The position numbers and the translations under genes were made by a program. This document shows, one piece after another, positions 26,287-34,302 of a DNA stretch of 64,000 nt. The notes under the pieces were generated by a model. That model had not been told where the DNA came from, ran no database searches, and worked only from the letters and a program-made list of their open reading frames with translations. The stretch spans positions 248,001-312,000 of the forward strand of contig NZ_JALKCH010000001.1 in the NCBI RefSeq assembly GCF_023016805.1, read 5' to 3'. The DNA is from Ancylobacter crimeensis. GTDB lineage: Bacteria > Pseudomonadota > Alphaproteobacteria > Rhizobiales > Xanthobacteraceae. Positions within the stretch are counted from its first letter, which is position 1. Each line of letters begins with the position of its first letter.

Positions 26287-27816
26287 ATGAGCGCATCGCG
26301 TGACGATCGCAACTCCGCGCGCATCCCCCCGTCGACGGCAACCACCTCCCGCCCCAGCCGTCGCTCGGTGCTGGCGGGGGGCGCGTTCGTCCTCGCCGGG
26401 GGCCTGCTGCCGGGCCGCCTGGGCAGCGCGGCGGCGACACCCCTGCCGAAGGCCACCCGCGCGCTTGACCTGTCCTCGGGCTTCATGGATTTCCGCCTGC
26501 TCGGCCCCGACAAGCCGGCTTCGCGGATCAGCGTCTATGACGGCACCCCCTTCAAGACGATCCGCGCCAGGCGGGGCGAGGTGCTGGACATCACCTATCG
26601 CAACGGGATCGACGAAGGCACCACGGTTCACTGGCACGGCATCCGCATCCAGAACGCGTTCGACGGTATTCCGACGCTGACCCAGCCCCTGGTGCAGCCG
26701 GGCGGTACGTTCCGTTATCTGGTGCCGCTGGACGATCCCGGCACCTTCTTCTTCCATCCCCACTGCGACGAAACCGGCCAGACCGGAAAGGGCCTTGCCG
26801 GCGTGTTGCTGGTCGAGGATGAACGCGACCCGGCTTTCGATGCCGAGCACGTGCTGTGCCTCAAGGACTGGCGACTGGCTGACGACGGCAGCTTCCTCGC
26901 CATGTCGGAGCCGGCCGGCGCCTCCAAGGCGGGCACCTATGGCGCAACGCGCACGGTGAACGGCCAGCCCGTCGTGGAGCTGGAGGCGCCGGCCCATGGT
27001 GACGTGCGGCTGCGCATCCTCAATCTCGATTCGACGCGGGTGATGGATATCGGCGTCGACCATGGCGATGCCGCGCTCATCGCGGTGGACGGCCACGCCC
27101 TGCCGCCGATCCTGCTCGACAACCTGCCGGACGGGGTGTGGCGGATGGGGCCGGCGCAGCGCATCGACCTGCACATCCGCATGCCCGCCGCGGGCGGCAC
27201 GGTGCGCCTTGCCGACTATCGCCAGTCCAGCCTCTACACCTTCGCGACTCTCACCGCGACATCTGCCACGACACCTGCCGCGACGCCCGCCGCCCATGCG
27301 CCGCGCCCGTTCCGTCCGTTCGCCCTGCCGCGCCCGCAGGTGCCGCGCGCCGATCTCAAGCGGGCGACGCGGCTCTCCTTCCTGCTCCAGCAGGCGACGG
27401 ATGCGGCGGTGAAGGAAACCGCTCTGCCGCCGGACGATCCGCTCGCCAAGGCGCTGATCGACAGCCTGTGCGTAGGCTCGACCACTTACTGGGCGATCGG
27501 CCAGCAGTCCTGGCCCACCGGCACCCGCCGAAACCTGCCGCCGCCACTGGCGGAGATGACGACCGGCCGATCCTACCGGGTCAGCATCAACAACGGCTCG
27601 CGCTATCCGCACCCCGTCCACCTGCATGGCCATGTGTTCGAGGTCATCAATTCCTCGACCGGCCGCCTGCCACATCATTTCGCCGACACGGTGCTGGTGC
27701 AGCCGGACGAGATCGTGGAGATCGCCTTCGTCGCCGCGCCCGGCGACTGGGTGTTCCACTGCCACATCCTGGAGCACATGGAGGCGGGGATGATGGGCTA
27801 TTTCCGGGTCACGTGA
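26287..27816 (+). CDS. multicopper oxidase, Tat-exported
   Basis: A 509-residue periplasmic copper oxidase. A twin-arginine signal PSRRSVLAGGAFVLAGG is at residues 24-40. All four copper-ligand motifs are present: HWHG near 115, HPH near 157, HPVHLHGH near 441 and HCHILEHMEAGMM near 490. The type 1 copper axial methionine is in the last motif. The layout is that of a three-domain laccase/CueO-like enzyme, though no long Met-rich insert is seen. Fe(II) or Cu(I) oxidation coupled to the imelysins is a reasonable inference. The ATG follows TAGGAGAGG; its stop overlaps the next ATG by one base. Confidence 0.93.
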   Translation: MSASRDDRNSARIPPSTATTSRPSRRSVLAGGAFVLAGGLLPGRLGSAAATPLPKATRALDLSSGFMDFRLLGPDKPASRISVYDGTPFKTIRARRGEVLDITYRNGIDEGTTVHWHGIRIQNAFDGIPTLTQPLVQPGGTFRYLVPLDDPGTFFFHPHCDETGQTGKGLAGVLLVEDERDPAFDAEHVLCLKDWRLADDGSFLAMSEPAGASKAGTYGATRTVNGQPVVELEAPAHGDVRLRILNLDSTRVMDIGVDHGDAALIAVDGHALPPILLDNLPDGVWRMGPAQRIDLHIRMPAAGGTVRLADYRQSSLYTFATLTATSATTPAATPAAHAPRPFRPFALPRPQVPRADLKRATRLSFLLQQATDAAVKETALPPDDPLAKALIDSLCVGSTTYWAIGQQSWPTGTRRNLPPPLAEMTTGRSYRVSINNGSRYPHPVHLHGHVFEVINSSTGRLPHHFADTVLVQPDEIVEIAFVAAPGDWVFHCHILEHMEAGMMGYFRVT

Positions 27817-29075
27817 TGGCCAGACCGGTCACCGCCCCGCTGCGCCGACTCGCCCTTGCCGGCGCCGCCTGCCTGCTGCTCGCCGGCGGCGTCGCCGCGG
27901 CGCAGGATGGCGGGCTGGAGGCGGCCATCGGCAAGGCGCTGTTCCGTCGCGCCTGGGTGCCGGCGCCGAGCTCGACCCGCGCCAATGACGGGTTGGGACC
28001 GCTGTTCGACGCGCGCTCCTGCGCCGCCTGCCATCCCGGCGCCGGGGCGGGCGCCACCGCGATCGACGCGACCGGAACGCCGCAAGGGCTGGGCCTCGTG
28101 CTCACCCTGCTGCGCGCCGACGGTTCCGGCGATCCGGTCTATGGCCATCGCATGGAGACCATGACGCTGCCCGGCGTGCCGGCCGAGGGCGTGATCCATG
28201 TCGAGACCGGGCCGGAAGGGCGGCGCCTCGCCAGCATCGCCCAGCCCGGCTATGGCGCGCTCGATCCGGCCACCGGCATCTCGCTGCGCGCCGCGCCGGA
28301 TCTGCGCGGGCGGGCGGCGCTGGAACGGGTGAGCGACGCTACCATCCTCGCCATCGAGGCGGAGCAGGCGAAAGACGGCAAAGGCGTGCGCGGCCGCGCA
28401 CGCCGGCTTGCAACCCCGGAAGGGCGTTCCGCCATCGGCCGCTTCGGCTGGAAGGCCAGCCATTCGACGCTGGAGGGGCAGGCCTCGGAGGCATTCTCGC
28501 TCGATCTCGGCCTGTCGACCCCGATGAGGCTGGAGCCTTGGGGCGACTGCACGGTGGTCCAGACCGCCTGCCGCGCCGCCTATCAGGGCAATGACGCGGA
28601 AGGCGAGCCGGAAATCGCGCCGTCCATCGTGCAGGGCATCCTCGTCTATCTCCACAGCCTGAAGCCGCCGGAGCGCGAAGACGACGTGACGCCTGCCGGG
28701 CGCCGGGAGGCCGCCCGCGGGGTGAGGCTGTTCGCGTCCACCGGCTGCGCCATGTGCCACCGCCCGGAGCTTGCGACGACCGATGGCGGCCGGGCGCGGC
28801 TCTTCACCGACGTGCTGCTGCACGACATGGGCCCCGGCCTCGCCGATCCGGTCGCGCAGCCGGGAGCGGAGCCTTCGCAATGGCGCACGGCGCCGCTCGC
28901 CGGCCTCTCTGCCGCGCTGGAGCGCGGCACCGGGCTGCTGCATGACGGGCGCGCGTCGAGCGTTGCCGAGGCGCTGCACTGGCACCAGGGCGAGGCGGCC
29001 GGGGCGCGCGCACGTTTCGATGCGCTGAACGACGCCGACCGTCATATCCTGTTGAACTATGTCTCGTCGCTCTGA
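27816..29075 (+). CDS. di-haem c-type cytochrome oxidoreductase (DHOR/thiol oxidoreductase family)
   Basis: A 419-residue exported protein with signal peptide LALAGAACLLLAGGVAAAQD. Two haem c sites are visible, CAACH near residue 68 and CAMCH near residue 310, as expected for the DUF1111/di-haem oxidoreductase family. Supporting blocks are GRFGWKASHSTLEGQASEAF and LLHDMGPGLADP. The start codon overlaps the multicopper oxidase stop (TGATG), so the two are translationally coupled. In known iron clusters this family lies between two imelysins, as here. Confidence 0.93.
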   Translation: MARPVTAPLRRLALAGAACLLLAGGVAAAQDGGLEAAIGKALFRRAWVPAPSSTRANDGLGPLFDARSCAACHPGAGAGATAIDATGTPQGLGLVLTLLRADGSGDPVYGHRMETMTLPGVPAEGVIHVETGPEGRRLASIAQPGYGALDPATGISLRAAPDLRGRAALERVSDATILAIEAEQAKDGKGVRGRARRLATPEGRSAIGRFGWKASHSTLEGQASEAFSLDLGLSTPMRLEPWGDCTVVQTACRAAYQGNDAEGEPEIAPSIVQGILVYLHSLKPPEREDDVTPAGRREAARGVRLFASTGCAMCHRPELATTDGGRARLFTDVLLHDMGPGLADPVAQPGAEPSQWRTAPLAGLSAALERGTGLLHDGRASSVAEALHWHQGEAAGARARFDALNDADRHILLNYVSSL

Positions 29076-29090
29076 ACGGGGATCAATGCC

Positions 29091-30206
29091 ATGTTCCGCT
29101 CTCTGATCGCGCTTCTGGTCGCCATGGCGAGCCAGATCGGCCAAAGCCTGCCGGGCATGGCGGTGGTCGCGACCTTCGTGACGCAGGTGTTCTCCGGACG
29201 CGCCGAGGCCGCGCCGATCAAGGCGCCGGAGGTGGTCGAGAGCTGGCTGCTGCCGCGCTATGACGCCCTTGCCAGAGCGGCGAGGGCGCAGAAGGAAGCG
29301 TGGGAGGCTTTCTGCACCAAGCCTTCGGCTGAAGGCGTCGCCAGCCTGAGGGAGGCGTTCGGCACCGCTTCGGATGCGTGGGTCGCGGTCGAGTTCGTGA
29401 GCTATGGCCAGATCGTGCTGCAATTGCGGGCCGACCGCTTCAACCTGTTCCCGGAGCGGCGCAACGCGGTGCAGCGCGCGCTCGCCGAATTGCTGGCCGA
29501 CACCAATGACGACCGGCTGTCGACGGAGCGCTTCCCCCGGCTCAGCGCCGCGGTGCAGGGACTGCCGGCGCTGGAGCGGCTGCTCTATGACGACGCCGCG
29601 GAGGCCGCGCTCGTCTCCGGACCAGAGGCGGCGCACCGCTGCGCCGTCGGGCGCGCCATCGCCGCCAATCTCGACGACATCGCCGCCGGCATCCGTGCCG
29701 GCTGGGGCGACCGAAATTCCGGCCTGCTCGGCCAGCTTATGGCCGGCAAGGAGGACGCGGTTTTCTTTCCCGATCCCAACGCGCTGCTCAGCCAGATGGT
29801 GACCGACCTCGCCGGCGCCTATCAGCGCGTCGTCGACCAGCGCCTGCTGGTGGTAATGGGCAAGAGCCAGGACGAGGCGAAGCCGCTGCTTTCCGACCGC
29901 CGCCGCAGCGGGCGCTCCAAGGCCACCATCGTCGCCGAGACAGCCAGCGCCGAAGCGCTCGCGACCGCGCTGGCGGCAGGGCTCGACGCCAAGTCGCAGG
30001 CCGTCGTCGACAAGGCGGTGAAGGCGGGCACCGACGCGGTGCAGCATCTGCCGGACGATATCGGCGCGGCGGCGCAGGATTCGAAGGGCCGCAAGCAGAT
30101 CACCGCCGCCATCGCCGCGCTGAAGGCGGCGCAGGCCACTGTCGCCGAACCGCTCGCCTCCGGCCTCGGCGTCCCGCTCGGCTTTAACGCGCTGGACGGC
30201 GACTGA
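29091..30206 (+). CDS. second imelysin-family protein with variant motif
   Basis: A 371-residue exported helical protein. The signal peptide is long and hydrophobic (SLIALLVAMASQIG through to SGRAEAAPI). The domain contains FGTASDAWVAVEFVSYGQI and the block RFPRLSAAVQGLPALERLLY, in which the usual GxHxxE motif reads GLPALE near residue 159, so the histidine is replaced. Such partner imelysins are common beside di-haem oxidoreductases. It starts 15 bp after the di-haem gene with GGGGAT upstream. The C-terminal 70 residues are Ala-rich helices. Confidence 0.88.
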   Translation: MFRSLIALLVAMASQIGQSLPGMAVVATFVTQVFSGRAEAAPIKAPEVVESWLLPRYDALARAARAQKEAWEAFCTKPSAEGVASLREAFGTASDAWVAVEFVSYGQIVLQLRADRFNLFPERRNAVQRALAELLADTNDDRLSTERFPRLSAAVQGLPALERLLYDDAAEAALVSGPEAAHRCAVGRAIAANLDDIAAGIRAGWGDRNSGLLGQLMAGKEDAVFFPDPNALLSQMVTDLAGAYQRVVDQRLLVVMGKSQDEAKPLLSDRRRSGRSKATIVAETASAEALATALAAGLDAKSQAVVDKAVKAGTDAVQHLPDDIGAAAQDSKGRKQITAAIAALKAAQATVAEPLASGLGVPLGFNALDGD

Positions 30207-30279
30207 GCTTCTGGACGCATACGCAACGGAACGTTTAACCCGGCCGGATCGCCGGCCGCTTGGCACAGAGGATGTGACG

Positions 30280-31413
30280 ATGGGTCTGTTCGACGCAAAG
30301 GCTTCGTCCCTGTTCTCCCGGCTGGAAGGGCTGGTGCGCGCGCCGCGCGTGCTGTTCGGCGCTGCTCATGCCTTGGATCACGCCGATGACGCTCCCGCCG
30401 GGCCTCTCGATGCGCAATGGCTGGCGAGTGCGGCGGTGGAGGGCGGTTTCGCACCCGTGGTGCTGTCGCCCGAGCGGCAATCGACGCCTGTCGGCCTCGC
30501 CGGCCAGCGCCTCCACTGGGTGGAACCGAGCCCGGACGGCCGCCATGCGGTGGCGGTGGCGCGGCGGCCCGGCACCATGGCGGTGATGTTCGACCGGCTC
30601 TCGGGCACGGTGGTCGAGGCGTTCGAGCCGGGGGAGGGGCGGGTGTTCTCCGGCCATGGCCGCTTCAGCGCCGATGCGCGCCGCTTCCTCGCGGTGGAGA
30701 TCGACCGGGTGACGGGCGTCGGCACGGTGACGCTGCGCGACGCGGCGGAGGGTTTCGCCATACGCGACGAATGGGCCTCGTCCGGCATCGGTCCGCATGA
30801 CCTTTTGGCCGATGGCGACCTGCTCGTCGTCGCCAATGGCGGGCTGGAGCCGGGCACCGAGGAGGCGCTGGGGGCGGAGGAGGCGGGGGCGAGCGTCGCT
30901 TTGCTCGACCGCGCCACGGGCGAAACGCGGGCCGTAGCCGAACTCCATCCCGACTTCGCCTCGCTCTCGCTTCGCCATCTCGCGGTGGCGCCCGACGGGC
31001 TTCTGGTGGTGGCGGCGCAGGATGTGCTGGCCGACGGGGTGGCACGCCCGCTGGTCCATGCGGTGGGGCGCGACGGTCAGCTGACGGCGTTCGATGCACC
31101 GGAGGCCGAATGGCGGGGCTTCCGCACCTATATCGGCTCGGTCGCCTTCGACCTGTCGGGCGACTACGTGGCCGCGGCCAGCCCGCGTGGCAACAGGGTG
31201 ACGTTGTGGCGGCGCGACGGACGCTTCCTCGGCTCCGTGCCGCTGGTCGATGGCTGCGGGCTGGCGCCGACCCGCAAGGCCGGCGAGTTTCTCGCCACCT
31301 CCGGTCTTGGCGAGACGGTGCTGATCGCGACCGATGGGATGAGCGTCGGCGTTGCGGCGCGCAAGGCCGGGGGCCCGCGCTTCGACAATCACGCCGCGCT
31401 GGTGGTGAACTGA
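30280..31413 (+). CDS. DUF1513 family protein
   Basis: A 377-residue protein matching the DUF1513 beta-propeller family: WVEPSPDGRHAVAVARRPGT, FSGHGRFSADARRFLAVE, SSGIGPHDLLADGDLLVVAN, SLSLRHLAVAPDG and the closing HAALVVN. Family members usually carry a Tat signal; this one begins MGLFDAKASSLFSRLEGLVR and shows neither twin arginine nor a hydrophobic core. The ATG has AGAGGA upstream, and no upstream codons supply a signal. It ends the iron operon, 73 bp after the second imelysin. Confidence 0.88.
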   Translation: MGLFDAKASSLFSRLEGLVRAPRVLFGAAHALDHADDAPAGPLDAQWLASAAVEGGFAPVVLSPERQSTPVGLAGQRLHWVEPSPDGRHAVAVARRPGTMAVMFDRLSGTVVEAFEPGEGRVFSGHGRFSADARRFLAVEIDRVTGVGTVTLRDAAEGFAIRDEWASSGIGPHDLLADGDLLVVANGGLEPGTEEALGAEEAGASVALLDRATGETRAVAELHPDFASLSLRHLAVAPDGLLVVAAQDVLADGVARPLVHAVGRDGQLTAFDAPEAEWRGFRTYIGSVAFDLSGDYVAAASPRGNRVTLWRRDGRFLGSVPLVDGCGLAPTRKAGEFLATSGLGETVLIATDGMSVGVAARKAGGPRFDNHAALVVN

Positions 31414-31494
31414 AAGGCTTTTCATTTCAGCCATGTGGGTTGATAAAACGTCGAAACCCTGTTCGACGCCCGAAACTCCGCTGCGTGACTGTGA

Positions 31495-32661
31495 ATGAAC
31501 CCGATCTTCGCCTCCCTGCCCACCACCATCTTCGAAACCATGTCCGGCCTCGCCCGCCAGCATGATGCGGTGAATCTGGGCCAGGGCTTCCCGGACGATC
31601 CCGGCCCGCAGGACGTGCGGGCAAAGGCCGCCGATGCGGTGCTCAACGGCTGGAACCAATATCCGCCGATGATGGGCCTGCCTGAACTGCGCGAGGCGGC
31701 GGCACGCCACTATGCGCACTGGCAGGGCCTCGATCTCGACCCGGCCCGCGAGGTGATGGTGACCTCCGGCGCCACCGAGGCACTGGCCGGTGCGCTGATG
31801 GCGCTGATCGCGCCGGGCGAAGAGGTGGTGCTGTTCCAGCCGCTCTACGACGCCTACCTGCCGCTGGTGCTGCGTGCCGGAGGCGTGCCGCGCTTCGTCA
31901 GCCTCACCCCGCCGCATTGGCGGCTCGACGAGGCGGCGCTGGCGGCCGCGTTCTCCCCGCGCACCCGTGTGGTCCTGTTCAACAACCCGCACAACCCGAC
32001 CGGCCGGGTGTTCGATGCGCAGGAGCTGGAGCTGCTGGCGCGCTTCTGCACCCGCTCGGGCGTGATCCTCGTCAGCGACGAGGTGTGGGAGCATGTGGTG
32101 TTCGACGGCGCCCGCCACATCAGCGCGCTCAGCCTGCCGGGGATGCGCGAGCGGGCGGTGAAGATCGGGTCGGCGGGCAAGATCTTCGGCATGACGGGGT
32201 GGAAGGTCGGCGTGGTCTGCGCGGCGCCGGAGATCATGGCGGCGCTGTCGCGCGCCCACCAGTTCCTCACCTTCACCACGCCGCCGGCGCTTCAAAGCGC
32301 GGTCGCCTATGGTCTGGGCAAGGAGGACGGCTGGTTCGACGCCATGCGGGCCGGGCTGCAGCGCTCGCGCGACCGGCTGGCGCAAGGGCTGGCGGGGCTC
32401 GGCCTGCCGACGCTGGCCTGTTCCGGCACCTATTTCCTGAACATGGACCTCGCCGCTCTCGGGGCGCCCATAGGGGATGCCGCCTTCTGCCGGGAACTGG
32501 TGGAGCGGCACGGCGTCGCAACCATTCCGGTCTCGGCCTTCTATGCGGAAAGTCCCGTCACCAGCGTGGTCCGGCTGTGCTTCGCCAAGCAGGATTCGAC
32601 GCTGGACGAGGCCCTCGGCAGGCTCGCCGCCGCCAGCCTGCACCGGCAGCCGGCGGCTTGA
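31495..32661 (+). CDS. PLP aminotransferase, methionine/kynurenine aminotransferase-like
   Basis: A 388-residue fold-type I aminotransferase opening MNPIFASLPTTIFETMSGLA, then VNLGQGFPDDPGPQ. The aldimine lysine is in GSAGKIFGMTGWKVG, the PLP-phosphate region in TSGATEALAGAL and NNPHNPTGRVF, and the conserved arginine in SVVRLCFAKQDS. The NLGQGFPD opening is typical of YbdL/kynurenine-oxoglutarate transaminase-like enzymes that also accept methionine. It stands between the iron operon and the urea operon, with 80 bp before it and a 200-bp regulatory gap after it. Confidence 0.88.
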   Translation: MNPIFASLPTTIFETMSGLARQHDAVNLGQGFPDDPGPQDVRAKAADAVLNGWNQYPPMMGLPELREAAARHYAHWQGLDLDPAREVMVTSGATEALAGALMALIAPGEEVVLFQPLYDAYLPLVLRAGGVPRFVSLTPPHWRLDEAALAAAFSPRTRVVLFNNPHNPTGRVFDAQELELLARFCTRSGVILVSDEVWEHVVFDGARHISALSLPGMRERAVKIGSAGKIFGMTGWKVGVVCAAPEIMAALSRAHQFLTFTTPPALQSAVAYGLGKEDGWFDAMRAGLQRSRDRLAQGLAGLGLPTLACSGTYFLNMDLAALGAPIGDAAFCRELVERHGVATIPVSAFYAESPVTSVVRLCFAKQDSTLDEALGRLAAASLHRQPAA

Positions 32662-32706
32662 CCCGGTGCCGTTACTCTTCCGTCACAATTCCTGCTGAGA
32701 TTTTAG

Positions 32707-32736
32707 GCGAATGCCTTCATTAGCGACTGCGAATGC
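32707..32736 (+). repeat. GCGAATGC direct repeat, 22-bp period
   Basis: GCGAATGC occurs at 32707-32714 and again at 32729-32736, two helical turns apart, 54-83 bp upstream of the sigma-54 promoter. This is a natural place for an activator site such as NtrC, although the sequence is not the textbook NtrC palindrome. Confidence 0.4.
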
Positions 32737-32789
32737 ATTTGTTTCGATTTTCGTCGCGATTGTATACCGCCGATACGGGCGCGCGGGCT

Positions 32790-32805
32790 TGGCACGGGCG
32801 TTGCA
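32790..32805 (+). promoter_or_regulatory. sigma-54 promoter of the urea operon
   Basis: TGGCACGGGCGTTGCA matches the -24/-12 consensus TGGCAC-N5-TTGCA exactly, 60 bases before the urtA ATG. It predicts RpoN-dependent, activator-controlled transcription, most likely by NtrC under nitrogen limitation. Confidence 0.9.
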
Positions 32806-32865
32806 GAAAATCCCTTCAGTGCGCGGACGGGGGTCCTGCGTGCAAAAATCCAGAAGGGAACGAAT

Positions 32866-34185
32866 ATGCTCAAACTGTTCTCCGAGCCGGGCCGCTTTGC
32901 GGGTCGCCTCGTCGGGCGCGTGGCTGCGGGCGCCGCCGCGCTGGCGCTGATCGGCGCCGCCGTCCCGGCGAAGGCCGAGGATACGATCAAGATTGGCGTT
33001 CTGCACTCCCTCTCCGGCACCATGGCCATCAGCGAGACCACGCTGAAGGACACCGTGCTGTTCCTCGTGGACGAGCAGAACAAGAAGGGCGGCGTCCTCG
33101 GCAAGAAGATCGAGGCCGTGGTGGTGGATCCCGCTTCCAACTGGCCGCTCTTCGCCGAAAAGGCGCGTGAGCTGATTACCAAGGACAAGGTCGCGGTGGT
33201 GTTCGGCTGCTGGACCTCGGTGTCGCGCAAGTCCGTGCTGCCGGTGTTCAAGGAGCTGAACTCGATCCTGTTCTATCCCGTCCAGTACGAGGGCGAGGAG
33301 AGCGAGCGCAACGTGTTCTATACCGGCGCCGCCCCGAACCAGCAGGCGATCCCGGCCGTCGACTACCTGATGTCGAAGGATGGCGGCGAGGTGAAGCGCT
33401 GGGTGCTGGCCGGCACCGACTACGTCTATCCGCGCACCACCAACAAGATCCTTGAAGCCTATCTCAAGTCGAAGGGCGTCAAGGATGAGGACATCATGAT
33501 CAACTACACGCCGTTCGGGCATTCCGACTGGCAGACGATCGTGGCGGACATCAAGAAGTTCGGCTCCGCCGGCAAGAAGACCGCGGTGGTCTCCACCATC
33601 AACGGCGACGCCAATGTTCCTTTCTACAAGGAGCTCGGCAACCAGGGCATCAAGGCGACCGACATTCCGGTCGTGGCGTTCTCGGTGGGTGAGGAAGAGC
33701 TCGCCGGCATCGACACCAAGCCCCTCGTCGGCCATCTCGCCGCCTGGAACTACTTCCAGTCGATCGACACGCCCGAGAACAAGGCGTTCATCGAGAAGTG
33801 GCACGAATACACCAAGAACCCGAAGCGCACGACCAATGACCCGATGGAAGCCACCTATATCGGCTTCAACGCCTGGGTCGCCGCGGTCGAGAAGGTGAAG
33901 AGCACCGATGCCGACAAGGTCATCGACGCCCTGCCGGGCATCAAGGTTCCGAACCTGACCGGCGGCACCGCCGAGGTTCTGCCGAACCACCACATCACCA
34001 AGCCCGTCTTCATCGGCGAAATCGAGGACAACGGTCAGTTCGACGTGGTGTGGAAGAGCAAGGGCCTGGTCCCCGGCGACGCCTGGTCGGACTTCCTGCC
34101 CGGCTCCAAGGATCTCGAAGCCGACTGGGTCAAGCTGAAGTGCGGCAACTTCAACACGGTCACCAAGAAGTGCGGCGGCGCCTGA
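32866..34185 (+). CDS. urtA: urea ABC transporter substrate-binding protein
   Basis: Periplasmic urea-binding protein of 439 residues. After a signal peptide (RVAAGAAALALIGAAVPAKA), the mature part opens EDTIKIGVLHSLSGTMAISE, a hallmark of UrtA. Further family blocks are FGCWTSVSRKSVLPVFKELN, PVQYEGEESERNVFYTGAAP and NQQAIPAVDYL. The ATG is preceded by AAGGGAA. It is the first gene after the sigma-54 promoter, and the rest of the transporter follows in order. Confidence 0.97.
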   Translation: MLKLFSEPGRFAGRLVGRVAAGAAALALIGAAVPAKAEDTIKIGVLHSLSGTMAISETTLKDTVLFLVDEQNKKGGVLGKKIEAVVVDPASNWPLFAEKARELITKDKVAVVFGCWTSVSRKSVLPVFKELNSILFYPVQYEGEESERNVFYTGAAPNQQAIPAVDYLMSKDGGEVKRWVLAGTDYVYPRTTNKILEAYLKSKGVKDEDIMINYTPFGHSDWQTIVADIKKFGSAGKKTAVVSTINGDANVPFYKELGNQGIKATDIPVVAFSVGEEELAGIDTKPLVGHLAAWNYFQSIDTPENKAFIEKWHEYTKNPKRTTNDPMEATYIGFNAWVAAVEKVKSTDADKVIDALPGIKVPNLTGGTAEVLPNHHITKPVFIGEIEDNGQFDVVWKSKGLVPGDAWSDFLPGSKDLEADWVKLKCGNFNTVTKKCGGA

Positions 34186-34302
34186 GCCCTCGCGCGGCGT
34201 GAGCCGGCGCGGGCGTGCCCCGCCGGCCTCGCCGATGACCCGATGGCGGACGGGGCGTTCCCCCGCCCGCCTTTTAAGCCTTACGCACCCGGAGACCGGC
34301 CG

